Part shown: piece after piece, positions 50,849 through 59,511 of the stretch
How positions within the stretch are numbered: the stretch's first letter is position 1
How the letters are laid out: each line of letters starts with the position of its first letter
Source of the DNA: Pseudovibrio zosterae
GTDB taxonomy: Bacteria; Pseudomonadota; Alphaproteobacteria; Rhizobiales; Stappiaceae
Direction: 5' to 3'
Assembly (NCBI RefSeq): GCF_033843645.1
Contig: NZ_JAWXVZ010000001.1
Coordinates: 62,001 to 126,000 of the forward strand
DNA length: 64,000 bases
Program-made: the position numbers and the translations under genes
Notes under the pieces: model-generated
What the model saw: the letters and a program-made list of their open reading frames with translations, nothing else
Databases searched by the model: none
What the model was told of the DNA's origin: nothing

Positions 50849-51664
50849 ATGAGTGAGATGCGACTGGTTGTTGTTGGGGCGGCGGGACGAATGGGCCGCA
50901 CCTTGATTCGCACCGCAACAGAGATGGACGGGGTCGTTGTCACTGGCGCCATTGAGCGGGAGAGCTCGGAGTTTCTTGGCCATGATGCTGGTGAGTTGGC
51001 AGGCTGTGGTTCGCTCGGTGTGAAAGTGACTGCTGATGCGGATTCGGCATTTGCCGCTGCTGATGGCCTTCTAGACTTTACAGCGCCGGACGCGACGTTG
51101 CAGTTTGCGGCCCTTGCGGCCAAGCACAACATTGTTCACGTAATTGGCACTACAGGCATGAGTGCCGAGCAAACAGAAGCGCTAAAGAAGCATGCCTCTG
51201 CGGCACGCCTCGTCAAGTCAGGCAACATGAGCCTCGGAGTGAACCTTCTGGCAGGCCTTGTGAAGAAGGCTGCAGCCGCGCTGGACGAAGATTTCGACAT
51301 CGAAGTGCTTGAAATGCATCATAAACACAAGGTTGATGCGCCGTCTGGAACGGCGTTGTTGCTGGGCGAAGCAGCAGCCGAAGGCCGCGAAATTGACCTT
51401 GAAAGCCGGTCAGTCCGCAGCCGTGATGGCATTACAGGCGCCCGCAATTCGGGCGATATTGGCTTTGCCACCCTGCGTGGTGGCTCGGTGGTAGGTGAAC
51501 ATACGGTGATGTTTGCAGGCGAAGGAGAGCGTATAGAACTCTCGCACATTGCAACGGACCGGCAAATCTTTGCCCGCGGAGCGGTGAAGGCAGCCCTTTG
51601 GGCGCTGAAGCAGCAACCGGGCCTCTACTCAATGGCTGATGTTCTCGGCCTGACCGATGAGTAG
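50849..51664 (+). CDS. dapB: 4-hydroxy-tetrahydrodipicolinate reductase
   Basis: Second step of the lysine/diaminopimelate pathway. 271 residues from ATG 50849 with GGGGGA before it. GAAGRMGRTLIR near residue 10 is the NAD(P) loop; GTTGMSAEQTEAL and the active-site EMHHKHKVDAPSGTALLLGE near 160 are typical. Pairing with gpmA downstream is common in Hyphomicrobiales. Confidence 0.97.
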   Translation: MSEMRLVVVGAAGRMGRTLIRTATEMDGVVVTGAIERESSEFLGHDAGELAGCGSLGVKVTADADSAFAAADGLLDFTAPDATLQFAALAAKHNIVHVIGTTGMSAEQTEALKKHASAARLVKSGNMSLGVNLLAGLVKKAAAALDEDFDIEVLEMHHKHKVDAPSGTALLLGEAAAEGREIDLESRSVRSRDGITGARNSGDIGFATLRGGSVVGEHTVMFAGEGERIELSHIATDRQIFARGAVKAALWALKQQPGLYSMADVLGLTDE

Positions 51665-51780
51665 GTGAGCCGCATCCTCCTCTGCTGCGCGGCGAGGAGA
51701 GTGGTATGCAAGACGGGACTTGAGAGTGGTAATCCAAGACCGCCGCTCTCAAACATACACAAGCTCCTTAGGAGAGAAAA

Positions 51781-52401
51781 ATGGAACGCCTTTTGGTTCT
51801 CGTCCGTCACGGACAAAGTGAGTGGAATCTGAAAAACCTGTTCACCGGCTGGAAAGACCCAGACCTGACCGAACAGGGTGTTGCGGAAGCAACAGCTGCA
51901 GGCCAGCAGCTGAAAGAGTTGAAGATGGAATTCGACCTTGCTTACACGTCCTCGCTGACCCGCGCGCAGCACACCCTCAAGCTCATTCTTGAACAGCTGG
52001 GCCAGGAAGACCTGCCAACTGAACGCGATCAGGCTCTGAACGAGCGCGATTACGGCGACCTGACCGGCATGAACAAAGACGAAGCTCGTGAGCAGTTCGG
52101 TGAAGAGCAGGTTCACATCTGGCGTCGTTCTTTCGACGTTCCTCCTCCAGGCGGTGAAAGCCTGAAGATGACTGCAGAGCGCACCCTGCCTTACTACAAG
52201 GCTGAGATCCTTCCGAAGGTTCTTGAAGGCAACCGCGTCATCGTTGCAGCGCACGGCAACTCCCTGCGCTCGCTGATCATGGAACTGGAAGGCCTGACCC
52301 CTGAGCAGATTCTTGCTCGTGAACTGGGTACCGGTAAGCCAATCATCTACCGTCTTGATGAAGACGGAAAGGTTCTCTCCGTGCAGGACCTTGCTGAATA
52401 A
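51781..52401 (+). CDS. gpmA: 2,3-bisphosphoglycerate-dependent phosphoglycerate mutase
   Basis: Glycolytic 3-PG/2-PG interconversion. 206 residues; AGGAGAG before the ATG. The phosphohistidine is in LVRHGQSEWNLKNLFTGW; NERDYGDLTGMNKDEA and the second histidine in AAHGNSLRSLI are intact. Shorter than E. coli GpmA (about 250) as in other alphaproteobacteria. Followed by a good terminator. Confidence 0.96.
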   Translation: MERLLVLVRHGQSEWNLKNLFTGWKDPDLTEQGVAEATAAGQQLKELKMEFDLAYTSSLTRAQHTLKLILEQLGQEDLPTERDQALNERDYGDLTGMNKDEAREQFGEEQVHIWRRSFDVPPPGGESLKMTAERTLPYYKAEILPKVLEGNRVIVAAHGNSLRSLIMELEGLTPEQILARELGTGKPIIYRLDEDGKVLSVQDLAE

Positions 52402-52427
52402 TTCGAGTGAATAAAAACGCTCAACAA

Positions 52428-52457
52428 AAAAGGCGGCTCCAAAAAGGGCCGCCTTTT
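52428..52457 (+). terminator. gpmA terminator
   Basis: AAAAGGCGGC (52428-52437) and GCCGCCTTTT (52448-52457) are perfect arms; loop ten bases. The A/T ends make it work on both strands for the convergent kinase gene. Confidence 0.88.
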
Positions 52458-52478
52458 CTATTGCGAGCGGGTCGTTTC

Positions 52479-53483
52479 TCAGAGCTCAAACCCAGACTGT
52501 TCCGCAAGGCCCTTCAAGCCACGCTCCGGGCGCGCGCCAACATGGGAGATGACTTCGCCAGCGCAAAGGCAACCCAGCTCAGCGCAGCTGGCCAGATCAT
52601 AATCGCGCGCAAGGCCGAACAGGAAGCCGGAGGCGAACAGATCGCCAGCACCAGTGGCGTCTGCAATGCGCTCAACTGGCGTTGCAGGCACGTGAACTGT
52701 TTCCTCACGAGAGATGGCCATCGCACCTTCGACGCCCAATGTGAGTGCAGTCAAAGTGCAGTCTTCACGTACAGCAGCAATAGCGGTTTCAAGGTCTGCG
52801 GTCTCGTAGAGAGCCTTCAGCTCATGCTCGTTGGCAAATAGCAGATCCACCACGTTCTCTTTGATCAAAGACAGAAACTCGTTGCGGAACCGATCGACGC
52901 AGAAGCTGTCGGAAAGCGAGAGAGATACGCGACGCCCTGCGTTGTGTGCGATCTTGGACGCCTCAAGGAACGCCTGCTTGGCCGCTTCCGGGTCCCACAG
53001 GTAGCCTTCCATGTAGGTGACTGCCGCTGCACTGACCACGTCCTTGTCGATGTCAAACGGGCTCAAGGTCGTTGCTGCACCCAGATAGGTGTTCATGGTG
53101 CGCTCGCCATCCGGTGTGATCAGGATCATGGAGCGACCGGATGCCAAGTTGCCGTCCCGCAGCGGGCCGGTTCCAAAATGCACGCCAATTCCCCGCATGT
53201 CGTGACCGTAATTATCGCCCACTTCGTCCAAAGCCACTTTGCCGATGTAAGCAGGCGCGCCGCCCAGAGACGCAATGCCAGCGGCGGTATTGCCAGCGCT
53301 GCCACCTGATATGCGTACGGTCTGACCCATCAGATCATAAAGGCGCAGGGCCTCGTCCGTATCAATCAGGCGCATGGACCCTTTGTGCAGGTTCTGTTTT
53401 ACGAGGAAGTCTTCTTCCACATGAGAGAAGACATCGGTGATTGCATTGCCAATGCAAAGCGCATCGAATTTCAGTTCTGACAT
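52479..53483 (-). CDS. PfkB-family carbohydrate kinase, adenosine-kinase-like
   Basis: 334 residues of the ribokinase fold. SGGSAGNTAAGIASLGGAPA near residue 60 is PfkB signature 1; DATGAGDLFASGFLFGL near 285 is signature 2 with the catalytic aspartate. Sequences of this kind in Hyphomicrobiales are usually called adenosine kinase; the substrate has not been shown here. It converges on gpmA; pheA lies upstream on the same strand. Confidence 0.88.
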   Translation of the reverse strand: MSELKFDALCIGNAITDVFSHVEEDFLVKQNLHKGSMRLIDTDEALRLYDLMGQTVRISGGSAGNTAAGIASLGGAPAYIGKVALDEVGDNYGHDMRGIGVHFGTGPLRDGNLASGRSMILITPDGERTMNTYLGAATTLSPFDIDKDVVSAAAVTYMEGYLWDPEAAKQAFLEASKIAHNAGRRVSLSLSDSFCVDRFRNEFLSLIKENVVDLLFANEHELKALYETADLETAIAAVREDCTLTALTLGVEGAMAISREETVHVPATPVERIADATGAGDLFASGFLFGLARDYDLASCAELGCLCAGEVISHVGARPERGLKGLAEQSGFEL

Positions 53484-53546
53484 TCTAAGTTCCTAGTGGC
53501 GCGCATGGGTAGTGAGGCGCCCGCGTGAGCGGGCCACTCGTCAGGC

Positions 53547-54437
53547 TCAGACGCCGGGACTTGGGCGCAGGGCGCGGTTCTCTTCTGGTTCCCGGATCTT
53601 TTCGCGGAACGGGCTGGCGTTGTAAACCCCAACGACCTTCAGTTCTGCGGAATAGAACGCAAGTTCTTCCATGGCCAGCGTCACGTTTGGGTCATCTGGG
53701 TGGCCTTCAATATCAGCATAGAACATTGAGGCAAAGAACTGGCCCTCGAGCTGGTAGGATTCCAGCTTGGTCATGTTGACGTTGTTGGTGGCAAAGCCGC
53801 CAAGGCTCTTGTAGAGCGCCGCAGACACGTTGCGAACACGGAAGATGAAGGTTGTGATCACCGGCTGACCGGTGTTCACCGCTTGTTTCTTGTCCTTTGA
53901 AAGGATGATGAAGCGGGTCGTGTTGTGCGCCGCGTCCTCGACGTTGCGTGCCAGAATGTCGAGACCATAAACTTCGGCTGCCAGCTCTGGTGCCAGCGCT
54001 CCCCAGGTGGGATCGTTGCGTTCCGCCACCTGACGGGCAGAGCCGGCGGTATCTGCGCCAACAATCGAGGTCATGCCGTTGGCGCGAATGATCTTCCGGC
54101 ACTGCCCAAGAGCCATAACGTGGCTTTGAACGTGGGTTAGATTCTCCAACTTGGCGCCGGGTATGCCCATGAGCTGAAAGCGGATCGGCATGAAGTATTC
54201 ACCGATGATGCTCAGTTCTGTGGTTGGCAGGAGGTGGTGAATATCCGCAACGCGCCCGGCGACCGAGTTCTCGATCGGGATCATGGCCAGTTCGGCCTCT
54301 CCGCTATCAACAGCATGAAAGCAGTCTTCAAATGTCGGGCAAGGAATGGCTTGAAAATCGGGATAAACGCTGTTGCAGGCCATGTGAGAGTTCGCTCCCA
54401 CTTCTCCTTGAAACACGATTTTTCGCTGTTCAGACAT
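53547..54437 (-). CDS. pheA: prephenate dehydratase
   Basis: Converts prephenate to phenylpyruvate in phenylalanine synthesis. 296 residues. The catalytic PDT domain opens IVFQGEVGANSHMACNSVYP and includes IPIENSVAGRVADIHHLL and the catalytic NTTRFIIL near residue 172. The C-terminal ACT regulatory domain has GGFATNNVNMTKLES, but the usual phenylalanine-binding ESRP appears here as ESYQ. A GTG start at 54449 is an alternative. It stands without a chorismate-mutase domain, so it is the monofunctional type. Confidence 0.95.
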   Translation of the reverse strand: MSEQRKIVFQGEVGANSHMACNSVYPDFQAIPCPTFEDCFHAVDSGEAELAMIPIENSVAGRVADIHHLLPTTELSIIGEYFMPIRFQLMGIPGAKLENLTHVQSHVMALGQCRKIIRANGMTSIVGADTAGSARQVAERNDPTWGALAPELAAEVYGLDILARNVEDAAHNTTRFIILSKDKKQAVNTGQPVITTFIFRVRNVSAALYKSLGGFATNNVNMTKLESYQLEGQFFASMFYADIEGHPDDPNVTLAMEELAFYSAELKVVGVYNASPFREKIREPEENRALRPSPGV

Positions 54438-54570
54438 TTTAAGACTCACTAGATGAGGTGGAGATTTCCTTTCTCTTTAAAGCCTCTAGTGGCAAAAGCG
54501 AACCAGTTTTCTCGCCAAACGCTTCGTTTGCTAAGCATGTTGCTTGCGTAGCGATGACAAATGCGCGCCA

Positions 54571-54661
54571 CCTTCTGGGGAAACCTGTGTAAAATTACTG
54601 TGTCAAATCCGCGCAGAGTGCGCGTGCCCCGCTGTGACGGTGCGGCGCGCGCCAGAAGGTC
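54571..54661. other. self-pairing 91-nt element, possible structured RNA
   Basis: The ends ACCTTCTGG (54571-54579) and CCAGAAGGT (54653-54661) are exact inverted repeats 73 bases apart. Inside are CGCGC/GCGCG (54611-54625, five-base loop) and CCGC/GCGG (54630-54646). Together they make a closed multi-branch shape on either strand. I see no match to 6S, SRP or tmRNA by eye. Confidence 0.35.
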
Positions 54662-54849
54662 TGCTGCCAGCTTGGGAAGTCAAGGAGCCCTTGCTGTAAC
54701 AACTATTTAAAATCATTATAAGATCTGCAGGCATTGAAGTGGAGATGGCGCAGGCCCTTTACAGCACCCGCGCTTGGCCGTTTTACCGAGGCGATCTCAC
54801 CGAAAGTGCTAGGAAAAACACTCATAACTCTATGGACAAAACGCTGAAT

Positions 54850-54878
54850 TTGACTGTAGTTTCCAGCAAATTCTAAAT
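54850..54878 (+). promoter_or_regulatory. cytochrome c promoter
   Basis: TTGACT (54850-54855), 17-bp spacer, CTAAAT (54873-54878), near consensus. The cytochrome ATG is 70 bases downstream. Confidence 0.6.
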
Positions 54879-54948
54879 CGCCAGACCATTGTTCGGCTTC
54901 CGGGGGAGGTCGTAGCGGTCGTAGCCAAAACTATCGGAGCATATCGGG

Positions 54949-55491
54949 ATGGATTCGTTTGAACTGAACAAGATTGCGGGCGCAATTTTGTTCGCCTTGG
55001 TCGCTATCATGGGCTTTGGGGTACTTTCCGACATCATTTTCGCGTCACACGAGCCGGAAGTGCGCGGATACCAGATCGCTGTGGCAACTTCAGAAGGTGA
55101 TGGTGTTGCAGCGGCAGCTCCGGAAGTAGAGCCGATCGAAGTGCGTCTCGCCTCTGCTTCCGTGGACGACGGTGCAAAGCAGTTCAGAAAGTGCGCAGCT
55201 TGCCATACCGTAGAGCAAGGTGGGGCGAACAAGGTAGGTCCAGCACTTTGGGGCGTGGTTGGCCGAGCGCCAGCGACCCATGAGGGCTTCTCTTATTCCT
55301 CCGCGATGCAAGAATATGCCCAGACCCATGATGCTTGGACTTTCGAGCAGCTCGATCACTTCATCGAGAAGCCGAAGGATCATGTTCCAGGTACATCCAT
55401 GGGCTTTGCTGGTCTGCGCAAGCCGCAAGACCGCGCAGCTCTGATCGCCTACTTGAATTCGCTCTCTGACAACCCGGTTCCAGTGCAATAA
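54949..55491 (+). CDS. membrane-anchored c-type cytochrome (CycM type)
   Basis: 180 residues. An uncleaved N-terminal membrane helix (IAGAILFALVAIMGFGVLSD) anchors the protein with the heme domain in the periplasm. Heme binding is CAACH near residue 82 in FRKCAACHTVEQGGANKVGP; the axial methionine is in PGTSMGFAGL near 148. Such proteins pass electrons from the bc1 complex to cytochrome oxidase. The divergent neighbour pheA is the usual partner in Hyphomicrobiales. Confidence 0.94.
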   Translation: MDSFELNKIAGAILFALVAIMGFGVLSDIIFASHEPEVRGYQIAVATSEGDGVAAAAPEVEPIEVRLASASVDDGAKQFRKCAACHTVEQGGANKVGPALWGVVGRAPATHEGFSYSSAMQEYAQTHDAWTFEQLDHFIEKPKDHVPGTSMGFAGLRKPQDRAALIAYLNSLSDNPVPVQ

Positions 55492-55521
55492 CCAGGCTTC
55501 AGAAAGCAAAAAGATGAATTG

Positions 55522-55547
55522 AAGGCCGGGTTCGCCCGGCCTTTTTT
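55522..55547 (+). terminator. cytochrome c terminator
   Basis: AAGGCCGGG (55522-55530) and CCCGGCCTT (55535-55543) with a UUCG tetraloop and a T run. Strong and typical. Confidence 0.92.
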
Positions 55548-55762
55548 CATGTATATCAGGCGCTCTGCCGGCTCGAGGCCGTGTAATCAGATAACCCTAA
55601 ATCTTGAGTGTTCCCGTTAAATTTCGTTCATGTGATGGAAATTCCATTGTTTTGAAAGGGATTGAGCGCATAAACTGGAGGAAATGTGCTTTTGAGAGCC
55701 AGTCGCAATTAGGCCGTCTACGTGAGTGTGCGGTGGCTCATCGCTTAGAACGGAGGGTTTCT

Positions 55763-57622
55763 GTGCGCAGATTATTCATGTGTGTCGTTGTCGGAGTAAC
55801 TTGCGCCCTTACCGCAGCGCCGTCGCTGGCCTCAGAAAATACAGACTATCCATGGCGCCATGGTTCCACCCTTCTTGGTGAGCTTAAATATCCTGCAGAC
55901 TTTGAACACTATGAATACGTCAATCCGGATGCGCCAAAAGGTGGCGTGGCACGACTGGCGGGAACTGGCACTTTTGATAGCCTGAACATCGCCATTTCGC
56001 GCGGAACGCCTCCCCTCGGCCTGTTGAACATATATGATCAGTTGATGTCAGCGCCACTGGATGAGGCCTCCGCTCAGTATGGCCTGATCGCCGAGGCCCT
56101 TCAGTACCCAGAGGATTACTCTTGGGCGAAGTTCCGTCTCAATCCAAAAGCGCGGTGGCATGATGGTCAGCCAATCACGCCTGAAGATGTCGTGTGGTCC
56201 TTCGAAGTGCAGACCGAGAACGATCCTCATCTCAAGTACTACTATCGCCACGTGGCCTCGGCCGAAGTGACGGGAGAACATGAAGTGACCTTCAAGTTCG
56301 ACCAAACGGGCAATCGCGAACTGCCTCAGATACTCGGTCAAGTGCTGGTCTTTCCGAAACATTGGTGGAACGGCACTGACGCAGAAGGCAACCCACGCGA
56401 CATCACTACTGGAACATTGGAACCGCCTCTGGGCTCCGGCCCGTATCGTGTTGGCAAGGTTGTCCCAGGCCGCACCATCTCCTATGAACGGGTCGAGGAT
56501 TATTGGGCCAAAGACCTTAATGTGAACGTAGGGAAGTACAATTTTGATGAGCTTCGTTACGAGTATTACCGCGACGAAACCGTTGAAATTCAAGCTTTTA
56601 AAGCAGATCAATTTGATTGGCGCATTGAGGCAACAGCAAAAAACTGGGTCACGGCTTACGACGTCCCTGCGGTAGAGCGTGGCGATATCATCAAGGAGTC
56701 TTTCCTTCAGCCGGCGCGCGGGAGAGGGCTCATGGTCGGCCTGATCCCAAACCTCCGCCGAGACAAGTTTTCAGACCCACGGGTACGTCGCGCGCTGAAT
56801 TATGTACTCAACTTCGAGGAGTTGAACCGGACCATCTTTTTCGATCTCTACAACAGAATTGACAGCTACTTTTACGGAACAGAGTTGGCCGCAACCGGAG
56901 TTCCAGAAGGCTTGGAGCTTGCCATTCTGGAAGAGGTGCGTGGCAAAGTCCCTGAGGCGCTTTTTTCTGAGCCTTATACCAACCCAGTAACCGAGGATGG
57001 ACGGCAAGAGCGGGACAATCTGCGCAAGGCTTTGAACCTACTCAAAGAGGCGGGCTATGAGCGCCGTGGTAACCAGCTTGTGAATGCGGAAACTGGCGAG
57101 CCCTTTACAATCGAGTTTATGCTGAACGGCCCGCGTTTTGAGCGCATAGGGCTGCGTTATGCCCAGGCGCTGAAGCGCATCGGCATAGAGATGACACTGC
57201 GGCCCACAGACAGTTCTCAGTATGTGAATCGAATTCGCGAACGTGACTTTGATATGATTTACGCAGGGTGGGCTCAGTCCTTGTCGCCGGGGAATGAACA
57301 ACGTTCTTTTTGGGGCTCATCCGCTGCTGATACACCATCCTCGCTCAATTATGGGGGCATCAAGAACGCTGCTATAGACCACATTATAGATCGGGTGATT
57401 AACGCCAAGGATCGCGAAGAACTTGTAGCCGCAACGCGGGCCTTGGATCGTGTCTTGCTTTGGAATAACTACGTCATTCCGGGGTGGACATCTGCAGAGA
57501 CGCGTGTTGTGCATTGGGATAGGTTCTCTCACCCCGAGATAATGCCTAAATATTACATCGGTTTCCCGGATGTGTGGTGGTATGACGAGGCAAAAGCCTC
57601 TCAAATTGGAGCGAGCCGGTGA
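55763..57622 (+). CDS. peptide ABC transporter substrate-binding protein, YejA-like, Sec-exported
   Basis: First of two binding proteins. 619 residues from GTG 55763, which has GGAGGG five bases upstream and gives a Sec signal (RRLFMCVVVGVTCALTAAPS) cut after LAS. ELKYPADFEHYEYVNPDAPK is the YejA-type opening; family-5 solute-binding segments follow (LGSGPYRVGKV-like PPLGSGPYRVGKVVPGRTIS). The codons are more AT-rich than those of its downstream partner. The frame runs open to 55604, but that part is leader. It heads the importer operon; YejABEF in E. coli imports microcin C and peptides. Confidence 0.9.
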   Translation: MRRLFMCVVVGVTCALTAAPSLASENTDYPWRHGSTLLGELKYPADFEHYEYVNPDAPKGGVARLAGTGTFDSLNIAISRGTPPLGLLNIYDQLMSAPLDEASAQYGLIAEALQYPEDYSWAKFRLNPKARWHDGQPITPEDVVWSFEVQTENDPHLKYYYRHVASAEVTGEHEVTFKFDQTGNRELPQILGQVLVFPKHWWNGTDAEGNPRDITTGTLEPPLGSGPYRVGKVVPGRTISYERVEDYWAKDLNVNVGKYNFDELRYEYYRDETVEIQAFKADQFDWRIEATAKNWVTAYDVPAVERGDIIKESFLQPARGRGLMVGLIPNLRRDKFSDPRVRRALNYVLNFEELNRTIFFDLYNRIDSYFYGTELAATGVPEGLELAILEEVRGKVPEALFSEPYTNPVTEDGRQERDNLRKALNLLKEAGYERRGNQLVNAETGEPFTIEFMLNGPRFERIGLRYAQALKRIGIEMTLRPTDSSQYVNRIRERDFDMIYAGWAQSLSPGNEQRSFWGSSAADTPSSLNYGGIKNAAIDHIIDRVINAKDREELVAATRALDRVLLWNNYVIPGWTSAETRVVHWDRFSHPEIMPKYYIGFPDVWWYDEAKASQIGASR

Positions 57623-59496
57623 TGATGGACCCAATCTTCTTTGACCGACGTCAGCTTCTTATGTTTGGGGCCGCTGCAGCGGCCTCTGCCATGGTGCCAA
57701 CAGGTGTTCTTGCGCGCCGCGGACCGATCACCAATCACGGCCTCTCCTACTTTGGCGAGCTGAAGTATCCCGAAGGCTTTGAGGCTTTTGACTACGTGAA
57801 CCCGAATGCGCCCAAGGGCGGGCGCATTGTCATGACCGCCAGCAACTGGTTCTATAACCAGAATCCGCAAACCTTTAATAGTTTCAACAGTTTCATTCTG
57901 AAAGGCGATGCGCCGCCACGGATGGAGCTGTGCTTTGACAGCTTGATGGTCCGGGCGTGGGACGAGCCGGATTCGATCTATGGTTTGGTAGCCAAGAGTG
58001 TCGATGTTTCTGAGGACGGGAACACGCTGACTTTTCGCCTTCGTCCAGAAGCGCGGTTCCACGACGGTTCGCACCTCACCGCCGAAGACGTTGCTTTTTC
58101 CTTGATGACTTTGAAGGAGCAGGGCCACCCGCAGATCCGGCAGGTTATTACCGACATGGTGGATGCTGTTGCGCTGGCACCGGATCGGGTTGAGGTGAAA
58201 CTGGCGGGCGGGCACAGTCGGTTGCTGCCCCTAACGATTGCCACGCTGCCACTGTTTTCAAAGACCTATTACACGACCTATCGGTTCGACCAGACAACGC
58301 TCACGCCGCCGCTATCTTCGGGCCCATACAAGGTTGGCCGTCACGAGATTGGGCGTTTCGTTGAGTATGTGGCCGTTGAGGAATACTGGGCGAAAGACCT
58401 GCCAGTGATGCGCGGTCATAACAACTTTCATGTCATCCGCATGGATTTTTACCGAGAGCGTCAGGCCGCGTTTGAGGCCTTCAAGAAAGGTGTGGTCACC
58501 TATCGGGAAGAGTTTACCGCGCGCAGGTGGGCAACAGAGTACAACTTTCCGGCCATTGAGGAGGGCCGTGTTTCGAAGCGGATCTTCCCAAACAATTTGC
58601 CTTCCGGAGCGCAAGGATGGTTCATCAACACGCGCCGTGAGAAGTTCAAGGATCCCTTGATCCGAAGAGCGATCGGCATGTGTTTTGACTTCGAATGGAC
58701 CAACACGGCGCTGTTTTTTGACCTATACACCCGCACGAACTCCTTCTTGGAGAATTCGCCAATGAAGGCAACCGGCTTGCCAAGCGAAGCTGAACTGGCG
58801 TTGCTGGAGCCTTACCGCGATCAATTGCCGGAAGAGGTGTTCGGTGAAGCGGTGGTCGCGCCTGTTTCCAATGGGTCGGGCCAGGATCGAAAACTGCTGC
58901 GCGAGGCGCAACGCCTTCTGTTACAAGCAGGCTGTGAGATGCGGGATCGCGTCTTGCATATGCCAAGCGGCGAGCCGCTGACTTTTGAGGTCTTGTCGAA
59001 TTCATCCAGTTTCGAGGGCGTGGTTCTGGCGTACATCAAGAATCTTCGCCTGCTGGGCATTGAAGCGACCTTCCGAGTGGTAGATCCGGCGCAGTTCCAG
59101 TCGCGTTCGAACGATTTTGACTTCGACCTTTGCGGGCGCCGGTTTGGATTGACGCCAACGTTGGGCGAAGGGGCGCGCCAGCTTTGGGGCTCTGATGCAG
59201 CGGACACGCCGGGCAGTTACAACATGGCAGGCATCAAGGATCCCGTGGTGGATGCCTTGATAGAGAACATTATCAACGCTGAAACCCGTGAGGAAATGAA
59301 CACTGCGGCCAAAGCGTTGGACCGCGTGTTGCGGGTTGGCTACTACTGGGTGCCTCAATGGTACAAGCCAACGCATACAGTAGCCATGTGGGACATGTTC
59401 GGCATGCCTGAACAAAAGCCAGACTATTGGTTCCCGGTTGAAACGACCTGGTGGGTAGATCTGGAAAAAGCAGTCCGTATTGGCAAGGTGGACTAA
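57622..59496 (+). CDS. peptide ABC transporter substrate-binding protein, YejA-like, Tat-exported
   Basis: Second binding protein, 624 residues from ATG 57622 (GGAG at 57608). Its signal is twin-arginine (DRRQLLMFGAAAAASAMVPT), so it crosses folded. ELKYPEGFEAFDYVNPNAPK matches the first binding protein and the shared tail WVPQWYKPTHTVAMWDMFG continues the likeness; overall the two are paralogs with distinct ligand regions. Start overlaps the first gene's stop by one base (TGATG). Ligand unknown; peptides or peptide-nucleotide conjugates are family guesses. Confidence 0.9.
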   Translation: MMDPIFFDRRQLLMFGAAAAASAMVPTGVLARRGPITNHGLSYFGELKYPEGFEAFDYVNPNAPKGGRIVMTASNWFYNQNPQTFNSFNSFILKGDAPPRMELCFDSLMVRAWDEPDSIYGLVAKSVDVSEDGNTLTFRLRPEARFHDGSHLTAEDVAFSLMTLKEQGHPQIRQVITDMVDAVALAPDRVEVKLAGGHSRLLPLTIATLPLFSKTYYTTYRFDQTTLTPPLSSGPYKVGRHEIGRFVEYVAVEEYWAKDLPVMRGHNNFHVIRMDFYRERQAAFEAFKKGVVTYREEFTARRWATEYNFPAIEEGRVSKRIFPNNLPSGAQGWFINTRREKFKDPLIRRAIGMCFDFEWTNTALFFDLYTRTNSFLENSPMKATGLPSEAELALLEPYRDQLPEEVFGEAVVAPVSNGSGQDRKLLREAQRLLLQAGCEMRDRVLHMPSGEPLTFEVLSNSSSFEGVVLAYIKNLRLLGIEATFRVVDPAQFQSRSNDFDFDLCGRRFGLTPTLGEGARQLWGSDAADTPGSYNMAGIKDPVVDALIENIINAETREEMNTAAKALDRVLRVGYYWVPQWYKPTHTVAMWDMFGMPEQKPDYWFPVETTWWVDLEKAVRIGKVD

Positions 59497-59511
59497 GGAA
59501 AAGAAACTATA

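Larger units (their letters stand above)
54450..54948. other. pheA-cytochrome c intergenic region
   Basis: About 500 bases with no credible gene. It holds a perfect small hairpin CAAACG/CGTTTG (54516-54530), the self-pairing element at 54571-54661, and the cytochrome promoter at 54850-54878. The rest shows nothing I can name. Confidence 0.55.

Noticed and set aside
54571..54720. 6S, SRP or tmRNA gene in the pheA-cytochrome gap
   Set aside because: No conserved 6S bubble sequence, no SRP GGAA tetraloop region and no tmRNA tag or tRNA-like ends were recognised on either strand.
55604..55762. Longer N-terminus of the first YejA-like protein
   Set aside because: The added 53 residues have no secretion signal in front, while GTG 55763 has a perfect ribosome site and starts a normal signal peptide.
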